Source of the DNA: Novipirellula caenicola | Lineage (GTDB): Bacteria > Planctomycetota > Planctomycetia > Pirellulales > Pirellulaceae | NCBI RefSeq assembly: GCF_039545035.1 | Contig: NZ_BAABRO010000003.1 | Location: 310,001 to 374,000, forward strand | Direction of reading: 5' to 3' | DNA length: 64,000 nucleotides | Part shown: one piece after another, positions 1-8,950 of the stretch | Layout of the letters: each line of letters begins with the position of its first letter | Numbering within the stretch: position 1 is the stretch's first letter | Position numbers and translations under genes: made by a program | Notes under the pieces: generated by a model | Databases searched by the model: none | Told to the model about the DNA's origin: nothing | The model's input: the letters and a program-made list of their open reading frames with translations, nothing else

Positions 1-1436
1 TAAATATTACCAAGGGGGAAGCGAGAGTAATACATCCTGGTGATACCCAATTGACAGTCGTCAGTGGTGCTTTGGTGCTTGATCTAAAGAGAGCAATCGT
101 TCAGTTAGAAAAACAACCGGCTGGAGGAGTATTCGAGGTTATCGACGGGGAAGTCGTCGCCCAGTCCATGGTCCACCAAGCATCGATGGTGACCGGTGGG
201 AACACGTTTGCGGTCGATTCCAGCGGAGTGATTCGACGTGTGGATTCGTCCGGCACTGCTTGGCAATTAAAACCATTTGAGATTCGCTTAGCCGCTGCAA
301 TGCAGACCGAACCTGTACTACAGCAACCCACACCAGCTGCGCTCGGCGCGTCGGTCAACGACGATGGCAATATGGAAAAGCCATTACTTCAGCCAAATGA
401 GAGGGAGGAGGATGAACAATTCGTTCAAGCGACACCAATGAACCGTGGTAGTGGAGGTTCGCCGTTATCAGATGAGTCGAGCAGCAGTTCGGCTAGCTTT
501 TTTGGAGGAAGTAGCTCGTTGAGTCTTGGTGCTCTAGCTGGGGGGACTGGGGCATTTTTTTCAGGTGGAATCTTTTCCGACAACGTGAATTTCTCCAGTG
601 AATTCGCGACGGTTGCATTAAATGATGGGCCTTTTTCAGCCGGAGATCCGTTCCCTGGCTATATCAATTTCTTGACAGCGGAGACAAAGGTCGCTTTTGA
701 CGGGGTTGCTTTGTCCTCGAACGAAACTTTGGACATCTTTGGATCCGACACGAGCAAGTACTACTCAATCGGTGCGGGGGCTCGGCCGTCTCAGATAGTG
801 ATTGACTACGTCGATCAGTTTGCAGCGGATACACACGGCACAAGCGTAAATCCAAAAACAATTTCGATCCTCGGAACAGACCACTACCTCGTAGAGTTTG
901 ATCAATACAATGTTCCTGACCCGGCAGTACCACCTGGCGCATTAGGGTTCACTGATATCAGAACGAATGTCGATGTTACGGGGCCGGATCCGACGACGCA
1001 GCTTAAGAACGGCATCGTCAATGCGACGCCGCTAATTGATTCTCGTGCTAAGCTGAACGGCGCTGCAACGTTTGTTTTTGGTGATTTCCGCGTCATTCGA
1101 GAGGGGGCAAATGGGATTGCGTTCGCGATCCGGCGGAGTGATCAAGATCGATTAATTGATCCTGAAAATACGTTGAATTTTGATGCTGTTCAACCCAATT
1201 CCGACGTTGAGTTTGTTGACCAGCGAGATCCCAACTTCTCGTCGAGCGTTGATGCCAAGGTTCCAACATCACTTGATCCCATTGGCACAAACTTTCGCGA
1301 TTTAGATTTTGTGCGACGGGCAGCACTTACAACGCTCGTCGCAGACCAGTTAAAAGCCTATGCCAAACGTACAGGGCAGACACGGTTTGTGTTTCAAGAT
1401 CGTATTATCGATATCAGCGGATATCCTGGGCATTAA
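1..1436 (+). CDS. Unidentified protein, 5' end outside window
   Basis: The reading frame is open from the first bases, so the gene starts upstream and only its last 478 or so codons are here; a TTG at 51 is an unlikely start because coding sense continues before it (GEARVIHPGDTQ). The N-terminal part visible is beta-rich with alternating Val/Gly, then comes a Ser/Gly-rich stretch (window residues about 145-190, SSSSSASFFGGSSS) and an Asp-rich region with many NxD and DP turns. The C-terminus ends in a basic, helical segment (DQLKAYAKRTGQTRFVFQD). I do not recognise the family. The composition suggests an exported or surface-linked planctomycete protein, but no signal peptide can be seen because the start is missing. 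Confidence 0.6.
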   Translation, partial: NITKGEARVIHPGDTQLTVVSGALVLDLKRAIVQLEKQPAGGVFEVIDGEVVAQSMVHQASMVTGGNTFAVDSSGVIRRVDSSGTAWQLKPFEIRLAAAMQTEPVLQQPTPAALGASVNDDGNMEKPLLQPNEREEDEQFVQATPMNRGSGGSPLSDESSSSSASFFGGSSSLSLGALAGGTGAFFSGGIFSDNVNFSSEFATVALNDGPFSAGDPFPGYINFLTAETKVAFDGVALSSNETLDIFGSDTSKYYSIGAGARPSQIVIDYVDQFAADTHGTSVNPKTISILGTDHYLVEFDQYNVPDPAVPPGALGFTDIRTNVDVTGPDPTTQLKNGIVNATPLIDSRAKLNGAATFVFGDFRVIREGANGIAFAIRRSDQDRLIDPENTLNFDAVQPNSDVEFVDQRDPNFSSSVDAKVPTSLDPIGTNFRDLDFVRRAALTTLVADQLKAYAKRTGQTRFVFQDRIIDISGYPGH

Positions 1437-1763
1437 TGTAATCTCGGTTGACTTAGCAAAATCTTGGATTTTTGAAAGCCAGTCTAGTCGTTAATAGAAT
1501 TTTCTTCGACGGCAGGGTCGGGGGCCATCATCGTTCAGTACTTTGGCGATGGTGCATCAGCTTGATGCGATTTCCCATTAGGCTTCCGTTTTAAAAACCA
1601 GGGTGGACGCGTGTAGAAAACCACTCTTTTTCAATTCTCAAGCATTGCGACCCAGGCGTTTGCTGTTGGTGCTAGTAAAGATGTGACCGCTAGATTGTTT
1701 GCTGGTGCAATTGTGCTTTCTCCGCGTCCTAGGGAAAGCGTATCTGCGACAGAGGAAGTGTTG

Positions 1764-1973
1764 ATGGCTGGCAATACTTCAATGAAATTGAACATTGAAA
1801 AGGGGGCTGTAGTTCATGGTGATGACTATGCTTATGCGGTGAATGATGGCTTACAAGCAATCGTTGATCTTGGGGAAAAGAAAGGCTGGAGCGAACAACA
1901 AGTCAAGTCTGAATTGATTTTACAATTTGGTGTCTATCGAACGATCCTTGAACAACACAAAGTTGTCTGGTGA
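1764..1973 (+). CDS. Small hypothetical protein (69 aa)
   Basis: The frame can be extended back to a GTG at 1683, but the ATG at 1764 is preceded by a good purine-rich ribosome site (GAGGAAG, 1752-1758), so this start is chosen. The product is MAGNTSMKLN...EQHKVVW, with a predicted helix-rich middle (LQAIVDLGEKKGWSEQQVKSEL) and no membrane segment or signal. A second tiny ORF begins 16 nt after its stop. Nothing identifies a function. Clear start site and ordinary composition argue that it is real; short length limits confidence. Confidence 0.45.
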   Translation: MAGNTSMKLNIEKGAVVHGDDYAYAVNDGLQAIVDLGEKKGWSEQQVKSELILQFGVYRTILEQHKVVW

Positions 1974-1989
1974 GTAATAAAAGGATAAT

Positions 1990-2061
1990 ATGGCACAACC
2001 AGATGATGAGAGTCGTGATGATGATTTGCATAAGCTGTATGCGATTACGACGCCAGATTAG
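1990..2061 (+). CDS. Tiny ORF (23 aa), possibly a gene remnant
   Basis: ATG at 1990 follows the stop of the 69-aa gene by 16 nt and an AAAGGA ribosome-site-like sequence at 1980-1985. It encodes MAQPDDESRDDDLHKLYAITTPD, an acidic peptide, then stops at 2061. The good spacing to the upstream gene suggests co-translation, but the peptide may be the 5' stump of a larger gene disrupted by a stop, since the DNA that follows carries no convincing frame. No family recognised. Confidence 0.25.
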   Translation: MAQPDDESRDDDLHKLYAITTPD

Positions 2062-2715
2062 CTCGTGATATGCTTTTCAAATATGCGACTTCGAGAACCA
2101 TCTACCTAAACAATTTGCGAGTTAGGTGATACGTATTTTGTATCAAACTAAAAGCTTTTCGATCAAGCATCGATCATCGAGACATTTTTGCTCTGATGTC
2201 AACTCGTCATGGAAGTGATATTCCTTCGGGGAATCGATCGATTCGACGATCCAAGATGGGGCTGGCCGATCGATTGGCTTCTGGAGATTACCTTTCGAGA
2301 AAGTAACCTGGTTGGGGAAGTTTTTGCAATCATCGCCTATGAAGAACTGCCACAGCAACGCGGGCCTGCGACAAGTAGACCTGCGTGATGCTATTGCCAG
2401 CCGATCGGTATAACGGGAGGATGAGAATGAGGTATGGCTACATCAAACAATTTCGATTTAAAAAAAGTTACGTGAGTCGAAGTAGCCTCCGCGTTGCTGC
2501 GAGCCTTCGATCGCAGCAGTTGATCGTTCGTCTATCGACTGGATCGGCCAAACCTATCTCTGAAGCATTTAACGAAAGGAGAATGTTTGGGCACCGAAGT
2601 TTTTCGTGATAAGGAAGCAGCTATGACGCTAGCGACTTGTCTATGGCGTTGGACTGTTTTTCAAAGGACGTTGCCGCGGTGGTTAGCCTTGCTAAGGCCA
2701 GCGGCATGAACCGCC
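2062..2715. other. 654-bp region without a convincing gene
   Basis: Only short frames are present: one of 71 codons on the minus strand with a TTG start (2143-2358) and one of 74 codons on the plus strand (2385-2609). Neither has a recognisable product, and both are rich in codons rare in neighbouring genes. The region is less GC-rich than its neighbours (for example around 2061-2200), which fits decayed or acquired DNA. Confidence 0.4.
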
Positions 2716-3909
2716 TTAGGAGAATCCAAGCCGTTTGCGGCCGTTCTCGGCGGTGACGTCATGTTTCGCGCCGTGCCGCTTGCCTCGATCTGCCGCATCC
2801 GGATCGTGTTGATTGCGGCCGCTTCCGTACGTCGTCACGATCGAGACGCCGCATTCTAGTCGGAGCCATTTTCGTGCGGCGTCTTGAACCGCCATCGTGC
2901 GAGCATGCACGAGGGCGGTTTCGCTGACCACTTCGCTCGGTTGGGTGTCGTCGTCTTCGTCAGGCGAATTGTGGCGTGGCAGACCGCGAACGTAGCCTTC
3001 GGCGTACGACGCTCCGCTGCCACGCGAGTGGCCGCCGTATTGCAATTGGGCCGCTGTCGCAATGGTCAGTAACAGCTCGCGAAACAGCGTGATGCAGTTC
3101 TGGACGTCCTCGACCGGCCCGTAGAACCAAAACAAGGTCCGATTGCCTTTGACTCCGTAATACCAGCCTGTCATCGGGAAAATTTCTGTGACTAAGTAGG
3201 CGGCTAGCCATTTTTCCCACGCGCAGGCTCGGCGTCCATTGACCGGACACGCTCGACGGGTAAAGCAGACGCTTTCGACATTGTCATCGTCGCGGATGTC
3301 TTCGCGCGACAAGTTGTGTCGCAGCATCAAGTTCTGCATCATTCGCAACGCATTGCGTTTCTCGCCTTCGGTGCTGGCGTGGTTGTTGGCCGTGCTGTCC
3401 AACGCGCGGAGCCGATGCAGGATCTTGTCGAATTCCTTTTGCGTCGTCACCTGCTCGGCATTTTGTGACGACCCTGGTGCAGGGCAGGGCAGGGGGGTTT
3501 CGCTTGCGGCCGCCGCACACGTCCAGTAACCCACGATTTGATAGTCGGGTTCTTCGCTGGGGTTCCACGTGTCATGGATCACGTGATCAATCACGGTACA
3601 GAAGTGACCGTGACGTCGTCGCGTGGGCATTTCCAAATGAACCACTACGACACCTTTGGGCAGCGAGTCGGCAAGGAACCGCTGTCCGCGGCCCGGTGTG
3701 TATTGCCAACGCAGCTGTTTTAAGTAAGCCTCGCTATGATGGGTGCAGACTCCATTGCGAGGGGTTTTGTTGCTCACCTCGCCGAGTTCGCGATAGACGT
3801 CGCGGTAACTTGTTCCCGTGGCGATCGCGATCGAACGAGTGACGCAGTCGCCGGTCAGTCCCACAAACCCGCTGGCTGCCCGTCCGCCATCATTCCAGAT
3901 AAATTCCAT
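2716..3909 (-). CDS. DUF2786-domain protein with N-terminal papain-like region
   Basis: 397 aa. The N-terminal about 130 residues (WNDGGRAASGFVGLTGDCVTR, then YLKQLRW and HGHFCTVIDHVIHDTW) resemble a phage/plasmid-type hypothetical domain with a Cys-His arrangement (GDC and GHF) like a C39/papain fold; this is inference. Residues about 160-205 (ILHRLRALDSTANNHASTEGE ... QNLMLRHNLS) are a typical DUF2786 segment, followed by a DUF7168-like C-terminal part. The two parts are joined by a Pro-rich linker (PLPCPAPGSS) that is encoded by two overlapping copies of GGGCAGGG read on the plus strand. AGGTGAG lies just upstream of the ATG. The gene starts 52 nt after the hisB stop on the same strand, so it may be read from the his operon, although its family is usual in mobile DNA. 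Confidence 0.7.
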   Translation of the reverse strand: MEFIWNDGGRAASGFVGLTGDCVTRSIAIATGTSYRDVYRELGEVSNKTPRNGVCTHHSEAYLKQLRWQYTPGRGQRFLADSLPKGVVVVHLEMPTRRRHGHFCTVIDHVIHDTWNPSEEPDYQIVGYWTCAAAASETPLPCPAPGSSQNAEQVTTQKEFDKILHRLRALDSTANNHASTEGEKRNALRMMQNLMLRHNLSREDIRDDDNVESVCFTRRACPVNGRRACAWEKWLAAYLVTEIFPMTGWYYGVKGNRTLFWFYGPVEDVQNCITLFRELLLTIATAAQLQYGGHSRGSGASYAEGYVRGLPRHNSPDEDDDTQPSEVVSETALVHARTMAVQDAARKWLRLECGVSIVTTYGSGRNQHDPDAADRGKRHGAKHDVTAENGRKRLGFS

Positions 3910-3961
3910 TACTCACCTAATCGAATCGCGTCTCGGGGCACCGGTTTTGATCGATCCGTCG

Positions 3962-4549
3962 CTACAGCACACCTTTGGTGCTTGGGATCGCATCGCTTCG
4001 TGGGTCACTTTCAGCCGCCATTCGGATTGCACGTGCGGTCGCTTTAAAAACACACTCGGCGATGTGGTGCGCGTTGCGGCCGTGGTGCAACACGACGTGC
4101 AGATTGCTATGCGAATTCGCCGCAAACGATTGCCAGAAATGTTCCACCAATTCGCTGTCGAACGTACCGATCTTGCTCGCAGCAATCGGTGCGTGGTATT
4201 CAAACGCGTAACGACCACCGAGATCCACTGCGGCGGTTACCAAGCATTCGTCCATCGGCAGTGTGAAGTGCCCATAGCGTCGGATTCCCGCTCGGTTGCC
4301 CAGCGCTTCGTGCATCGCTTGGCCAAGTGCGATGCCGATATCTTCGGCGGTGTGATGATCGTCGACATGCAGATCGCCTTTCGCCTTGACGTCCAAATCA
4401 ATCAACGCATGTTTCGCCAATAGATCGAGCATGTGATCAAGGAAACCGATCCCGGATGAGCGTGTGCCGCCGCCATCACCGTCAAGGTTCAGCGTCAATT
4501 GGATATCGGTTTCGCCCGTTTTGCGAGCGATCGTTGCGGTGCGTGTCAT
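3962..4549 (-). CDS. hisB: Imidazoleglycerol-phosphate dehydratase
   Basis: 195 aa, the normal length for the monofunctional enzyme (EC 4.2.1.19), which dehydrates imidazole glycerol phosphate to imidazole acetol phosphate in histidine synthesis. Diagnostic motifs are all present: GFLDHM near residue 35, DDHHTAEDIGI near 64-74, RYGHFTLPMDE near 90-100, DLGGR, and the second metal-binding repeat LHHGRNAHHIAE near 153-165. There is no N-terminal HAD phosphatase domain as in E. coli HisB, so the histidinol-phosphatase step must come from another protein, perhaps the HisN-like gene at 22567. Its ATG overlaps the hisC stop (ATGA), which indicates translational coupling. Confidence 0.97.
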   Translation of the reverse strand: MTRTATIARKTGETDIQLTLNLDGDGGGTRSSGIGFLDHMLDLLAKHALIDLDVKAKGDLHVDDHHTAEDIGIALGQAMHEALGNRAGIRRYGHFTLPMDECLVTAAVDLGGRYAFEYHAPIAASKIGTFDSELVEHFWQSFAANSHSNLHVVLHHGRNAHHIAECVFKATARAIRMAAESDPRSDAIPSTKGVL

Positions 4550-5616
4550 GCGTTTTTCTTCAAGTAGTTTTCGAGCAACATCAAGCAGACATCAATTTGT
4601 TCATCGGTTCCGACCGAGATCCGCAGTCCGTCACCCCACTCAGGAAATTTCATGAAGCGAACCAGGATTTGATTCTTCTTCAAAAATTCGTACATCCCTT
4701 GGTGGTCACCGCTGGGGTGTTGGCACCAAACAAAGTTCGCTTGCGACGGCGTGACGTTGAACCCGAGTGTTGCCAGTCGTTCGGCAAGTCGCGATCGCGT
4801 CGCGTTCATCTTGGCAACCACATCCGCCAACCAGTCTTGGCAACCCATCGCGGCGGTGGCTGCGGCGATCGAAATCATGTCACAGTTGTAACTGTCTTTG
4901 ATCTTGGCAAGCTCGGCGATCACATGCGGTTGAGCGACTAGGAAACCAAACCGAATCCCAGCCAACCCGTAAGATTTGCTGAGCGTGCGGGTTACAAGGA
5001 TGTTTTCGTGTTTTTGGACTAGGTCCAAGCAATTCGTTTCGGCAAAGTCCGCATACGCTTCATCAACGACCAACGGGCAGGTCATCGTTGAGGCGAGTTG
5101 CTCAATTTCCTCAGGCGGGACCACGGTGCCGCTGGGGCTGTTCGGATTAGGCAAGAAAACCAAACGAACGTTGTCTGCCGTTTCCCCGAACGCGGCCGGC
5201 AATTTCCAACCGTCTTCAAACGCAACCTGCTCCCAATCGGCACCTTGGATGTCCGCCAATGTGCGGTACAGGATGTAGCTGGGGTAGGGCAGTCGCAATC
5301 GTTGCCCTTCACCGACAAAGCCACGAACCAACATCGTCAGGATCTCGTCACTGCCATTGCCCGCCAGGATCCATTCGGGACCGGGTAACCCCAACGCGTT
5401 AGCAGCCGCCCGGCGAAACGCGGTCGCCACCGGGTCGGGGTAACGGTTGATTGCACCGGTGGCCGCATGCTGAATCGCCTCGACCACCGCCTTGGGTGGC
5501 GGGTAGGGGTTTTCGTTGGTGTTCAGCTTGACCGTTTTGCCCGGCGCAGGCTGTTCACCCGGCGTGTAGGGCTGCATTTTGGCAAGGGCAGGACGGAAGA
5601 ACGATGACTCGGGCAC
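4546..5616 (-). CDS. hisC: Histidinol-phosphate aminotransferase
   Basis: 356 aa, a fold-type I PLP aminotransferase (EC 2.6.1.9) of histidine synthesis. Visible motifs: NENPYPPP at residues 34-41, NRYPDP, GNGSDEILTMLVR, the PNPNSPSGT segment, VVDEAYADF with the PLP-contacting Asp, TRTLSKSYGLAGIRFG with the Schiff-base Lys, and RISVGT near the C-terminus with the substrate-binding Arg. It lies between the Uma2 gene (13 nt upstream) and hisB (4-nt overlap), so it is translated as part of the his operon. GGGTAGGG octamers occur within it on the plus strand at 5282 and 5501. Confidence 0.97.
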   Translation of the reverse strand: MPESSFFRPALAKMQPYTPGEQPAPGKTVKLNTNENPYPPPKAVVEAIQHAATGAINRYPDPVATAFRRAAANALGLPGPEWILAGNGSDEILTMLVRGFVGEGQRLRLPYPSYILYRTLADIQGADWEQVAFEDGWKLPAAFGETADNVRLVFLPNPNSPSGTVVPPEEIEQLASTMTCPLVVDEAYADFAETNCLDLVQKHENILVTRTLSKSYGLAGIRFGFLVAQPHVIAELAKIKDSYNCDMISIAAATAAMGCQDWLADVVAKMNATRSRLAERLATLGFNVTPSQANFVWCQHPSGDHQGMYEFLKKNQILVRFMKFPEWGDGLRISVGTDEQIDVCLMLLENYLKKNA

Positions 5617-5629
5617 TTCTTAATTCGTT

Positions 5630-6238
5630 TCAGCTAGAAGGTGGCTCGGGATGGTTAAATTCAACGCGGCGATAAATGTCGGCGACACTCAATTGGCATC
5701 CGATACTGGATAGTTCAAACGTTTGATCCATCGATTCAAACAATACCGATTCCCAGTGTTCGTCGTCCAATTTTCGGAGTCGTTCCACCGCAATTGCATA
5801 TTGATCGATGTAAACGTATTCACGAATCGACGGAACCGTCCGGTAATGTCGACGTTTGATAATGTCGTCAACGCCACGAGTCGATTGGCTGTAGATTTCG
5901 ATTACCAATTGTGGGTTGATCAGCGTATCAAACGTGTCATCGGCCGACTCCGCTTCGCCACAAATCGCAAGCACATCAGGATAGTAATAGGATTGTGCCG
6001 CGTTGATCCACAAGCGTAGGTCGTTTGCGTAAACGTCACAGGGACGATCTTCGAGCTTTTCGTCCAGTCGTCGGATCAAGTTCGATACGATTCGGTTATG
6101 TTGGCGGCTTGCACCGGATTGAAGATAAACCTTGCCGCCGGTGTATTCATGTCTCTCCACTTGCCCCCGCTCCCAAACCAAAAACTCAGCCGGCGTCATC
6201 GAAGATGGCGTTTCATCGAAGCTTTTGGCGGTGGACAT
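5630..6238 (-). CDS. Uma2 family (DUF820) restriction-endonuclease-like protein
   Basis: The frame opens at 6283, but the internal ATG at 6238 (MSTAKSFDETPSSMTPAEFL) fits the usual Uma2 start and gives 202 aa. The family has a PD-(D/E)XK nuclease fold and is amplified in cyanobacteria and planctomycetes; its biological role is unsettled. Recognisable parts are MTPAEFLVWERGQVERHEYTGGKV, the conserved H (QHNRIVSNLIRRL), YYYPDVLAIC (metal-binding Asp), and LVIEIYSQSTRGVDDIIKRRHYRTVPSIREYVYID (core Glu and Lys-poor variant). It sits inside the histidine operon with only 13 nt to hisC, so it is probably co-transcribed. No his function is expected from the family. Confidence 0.85.
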   Translation of the reverse strand: MSTAKSFDETPSSMTPAEFLVWERGQVERHEYTGGKVYLQSGASRQHNRIVSNLIRRLDEKLEDRPCDVYANDLRLWINAAQSYYYPDVLAICGEAESADDTFDTLINPQLVIEIYSQSTRGVDDIIKRRHYRTVPSIREYVYIDQYAIAVERLRKLDDEHWESVLFESMDQTFELSSIGCQLSVADIYRRVEFNHPEPPSS

Positions 6239-6390
6239 GTTTTTGTTTTCGTGTTTGGAACCTTCGCACTGGATGCGAAACAAATAACTGGCGTAGTGGA
6301 TCTTGCTAAAGATCCTTTATGCGGGACCTTTTGCAAAATCTAGCACGGGGCAATGGTTCAGTCATTGATTATACGTCTCCAGCTGATTGC

Positions 6391-7770
6391 TCAACGCCGG
6401 ATCGAGACGCTGCGGGCGTGAGCGGTCAGCCCTTCTTTCTCGGCAAGTCGCTCGACATCAGGAGCGATTTGTTTCAGTGCAGGTTCATCGAACTCGGTAA
6501 TACTGCCGCTTCGCAAGAAACTGTTGCTCGACAATCCGGCTGCCCAAGTGCAAGTCCCTCCGGTCGGCAACACATGGCTCGGCCCGGCTGCGTAGTCGCC
6601 CAGTGCCACCGGTGTATGGTGGCCCAAGAACGCTGCGCCGCTGTTGCGAATCTTGGCGATTTGGTCGCGTGGGTTTGCGGTTTCGATATGCAAATGCTCG
6701 GGAGCAAAATCGTCGGTCAGTTCACACGCTTGTTGTTCATCGCGAACCAGGATCAACGCGCCAAAGGCTTCGAGACTCTCCACAGTCAATTCGTTGCGTT
6801 CGAGCTGGACCACTTGCTTCGCCAACTCGTCGTGAACCGCGTCGATCAGCGTTTCGTCCCAAGTGATCAGGATCGCGGACCCCGGTGAGTGTTCAGCTTG
6901 CGCCAACAAGTCGGCGGCGATGTAGTCGGCGCGGGCGGTGCCATCGGCGATCACGATCACTTCGCTCGGGCCCGCGAACGAATCGATGTCGACCGTTCCA
7001 AACACATGCTTCTTCGCCAGTGCGACAAACAGGTTGCCGGGACCGACGATCTTGTGAACCGGCTCGATGCAGTCGCAGCCGTACGCCATTGCTGCGACCG
7101 CTTGTGCGCCGCCCATGCGATAAACTTCGCTGACACCTAGCTCGTGGCACGTCGCCAACATGTCGGTGTTGTACGCACCAAACTTGGTTGGCGGAGCGAC
7201 CACGGCGATCTGTTTCACCCCAGCGACCTGGGCCGGAACGACCGTCATCAGCACGGTCGATGGGTAGGCGGCAGCACCGCCGGGAACGCACACGCCGATG
7301 CGTTCAAGCGGCACATAACGCTGAGTCAAACGGACGCCCGCGCGAGGCTCGATGGTGACATCTTGGTGCAGGATCGCTGATTGGAATTCGGTGATGTTGT
7401 CACGAATCCGGCGAATCGATTCGATCAATTTTGGATCCGCCGCGGCGTGAGCCTGCTCAAGTGCCTCGGCGGGGACGCGAAGCTCGGCGGCCGAAAGCTC
7501 GGCATTGTCGAGTGCTTGACAGTACCGCAGTAGCGCCGCGGTGCCTTCGGTTTGGACGTCATTGCAAATCGTCTGGACCACTTCCACGGGCGTCAACGGT
7601 TTGCCAAACACCTTTTCGGTCAGCGCCCGGCCTCGGGGGCTGACGACATCGCCTGCGGGACTGAGTTTTCGACGCAGCTGAAGCAAAATGTCCGCCGAGC
7701 CCTCGCGAGCATCCACTCGCTGGATCTGGAGCGTTGGGAGGTTTGAGCTGGATGGATTCGATACGGTCAT
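6391..7770 (-). CDS. hisD: Histidinol dehydrogenase
   Basis: 459 aa, normal for HisD (EC 1.1.1.23), the zinc- and NAD-dependent enzyme that makes histidine from histidinol in two oxidations. Motifs seen: YVPLERIGVCVPGGAAAYPSTVLMT, the AYGCDCIEPVHKIVGPGN segment, DSFAGPSEVIVIADG, LAQAEHSPGS with the Gln/His zinc ligands, PEHLHIET with the catalytic Glu-His pair, and the C-terminal GPSHVLPTGG followed by the last zinc-binding His region (LTAHARSV). It is the first gene of the minus-strand his cluster; about 150 bp separate it from the Uma2 gene. Confidence 0.97.
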   Translation of the reverse strand: MTVSNPSSSNLPTLQIQRVDAREGSADILLQLRRKLSPAGDVVSPRGRALTEKVFGKPLTPVEVVQTICNDVQTEGTAALLRYCQALDNAELSAAELRVPAEALEQAHAAADPKLIESIRRIRDNITEFQSAILHQDVTIEPRAGVRLTQRYVPLERIGVCVPGGAAAYPSTVLMTVVPAQVAGVKQIAVVAPPTKFGAYNTDMLATCHELGVSEVYRMGGAQAVAAMAYGCDCIEPVHKIVGPGNLFVALAKKHVFGTVDIDSFAGPSEVIVIADGTARADYIAADLLAQAEHSPGSAILITWDETLIDAVHDELAKQVVQLERNELTVESLEAFGALILVRDEQQACELTDDFAPEHLHIETANPRDQIAKIRNSGAAFLGHHTPVALGDYAAGPSHVLPTGGTCTWAAGLSSNSFLRSGSITEFDEPALKQIAPDVERLAEKEGLTAHARSVSIRR

Positions 7771-7906
7771 GGTTTGCTTATTCGCAGGCTTCGTTCAGTT
7801 TCGTAGACAGGCGGAATGCGTAGACAGGCGGGCAAGCCTCTCCCAACGGTATCATAAGCCGATACAATGCGTTTTGTTTAGCCGCAGCCCCCTCGAATTA
7901 TCCACA

Positions 7907-8950
7907 ATGCGTCAAGAAATCGACCTACGTAGCGACACTTTGACCAAGCCCACGCCCGCGATGCGGAAAGCGATGGCCGAAGCCGAAGTCGGTGACGCGG
8001 TCATCGATATTGACCCCACTGTGGAGCGGCTGGAGCATTTAACCGCAGAAATCCTCGGCAAAGAAGCCGCCGCATTTATGCCCAGCGGCTCGATGACCAA
8101 CCAAGTCGCCGTGCGAGTCCATTGTGATCGCGGCAGCGAGTTTATTTGCGAGCAAGATTGCCACATTTATCAGTATGAACAGGGAGCGTTTGCCTCGCTG
8201 TCGGGTTTGGTGGCGAAAACGATCCCGGGGCAGGGCGGGGTGCTGAAAATCGAGCATCTGCGTGGCCAGGTCCGTGCCCATAACGACCACTTCGTTCATA
8301 CGCGGCTGCTCTGTTTGGAGAACACTCACAATCGCGGCGGCGGCCGGATTTTGCCTCAGGCCGACGTCATCGAGTCGTGCCAATGGGCGAAGTCCGAAGG
8401 GGTGGCGACCCATCTCGATGGAGCTCGGCTGTGGAACGCCGCGGCCGCCACGGGAATCAGCGAAGCCGAGCTCGCCGCGCCGTTTGATTCCGTCAGCGTT
8501 TGTTTTAGCAAAGGACTCGGAGCCCCCGTCGGCTCGGCCTTGGTCGGCAGCCGCGATTTTATCGAACAAGCACGTCGGACGCGAAAACTGTTTGGTGGCG
8601 GGATGCGACAAGCCGGCATCATCGCCGCCGGTGCCTTGTACGCGATCGAAAACCATCGAGGCCGACTGGGTGAAGATCACGAGCACGCCAAACAGCTCGG
8701 TGACGTGTTCCGGTCGCACGAAGGGTTTTCAATTCGGGGAAATAGTATCGACTCCAATATCGTTGCCGTCGAGATCGCAGCGAATCTTGGAAGTGCCAAC
8801 GAATGGGTGGCGAAACTGGAAGAGCACGGTGTGCGTTGTTTTGCGATCAGTGACCAAGCGATTCGCTTTGTCACGCATCTCGACATTCACTCGGATCACA
8901 TCCGTCAAATGCGTGACATTTTCGCTCGTCTGGTTGATGCCAAGGCATGA
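7907..8950 (+). CDS. ltaE: Low-specificity threonine aldolase
   Basis: The start at 7907 (MRQEIDLRSDTLTKPTPAMR) matches the family start exactly; a longer in-frame extension to 7688 is antisense to hisD and unlikely. The 347-aa product is a fold-type I PLP enzyme that cleaves L-threonine and L-allo-threonine to glycine and acetaldehyde (EC 4.1.2.48 type). Motifs: DLRSDT, FMPSGSMTNQVAVRVH, LCLENTHNRGGGR, HLDGARLWNAAAA with the PLP-contacting Asp, and SVCFSKGLGAPVGSALVGS with the Schiff-base Lys. Its stop overlaps the start of the next gene (ATGA), so the two are translated together. Confidence 0.94.
   Translation: MRQEIDLRSDTLTKPTPAMRKAMAEAEVGDAVIDIDPTVERLEHLTAEILGKEAAAFMPSGSMTNQVAVRVHCDRGSEFICEQDCHIYQYEQGAFASLSGLVAKTIPGQGGVLKIEHLRGQVRAHNDHFVHTRLLCLENTHNRGGGRILPQADVIESCQWAKSEGVATHLDGARLWNAAAATGISEAELAAPFDSVSVCFSKGLGAPVGSALVGSRDFIEQARRTRKLFGGGMRQAGIIAAGALYAIENHRGRLGEDHEHAKQLGDVFRSHEGFSIRGNSIDSNIVAVEIAANLGSANEWVAKLEEHGVRCFAISDQAIRFVTHLDIHSDHIRQMRDIFARLVDAKA

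Noticed and set aside
1-400. FecR-like regulator assignment for the partial first gene
   Set aside because: The alternating beta pattern is suggestive, but no diagnostic motif is visible and the start is missing.
2143-2358. 71-codon minus-strand frame with a TTG start
   Set aside because: No ribosome site, no recognisable product and atypical composition.
5282-5508. GGGTAGGG octamers in hisC counted as polarity sites
   Set aside because: They match the wider GGGNAGGG form; only the GGGCAGGG form was counted because GGGGAGGG also occurs on the minus strand at 43853 and 57416, which dilutes the bias.
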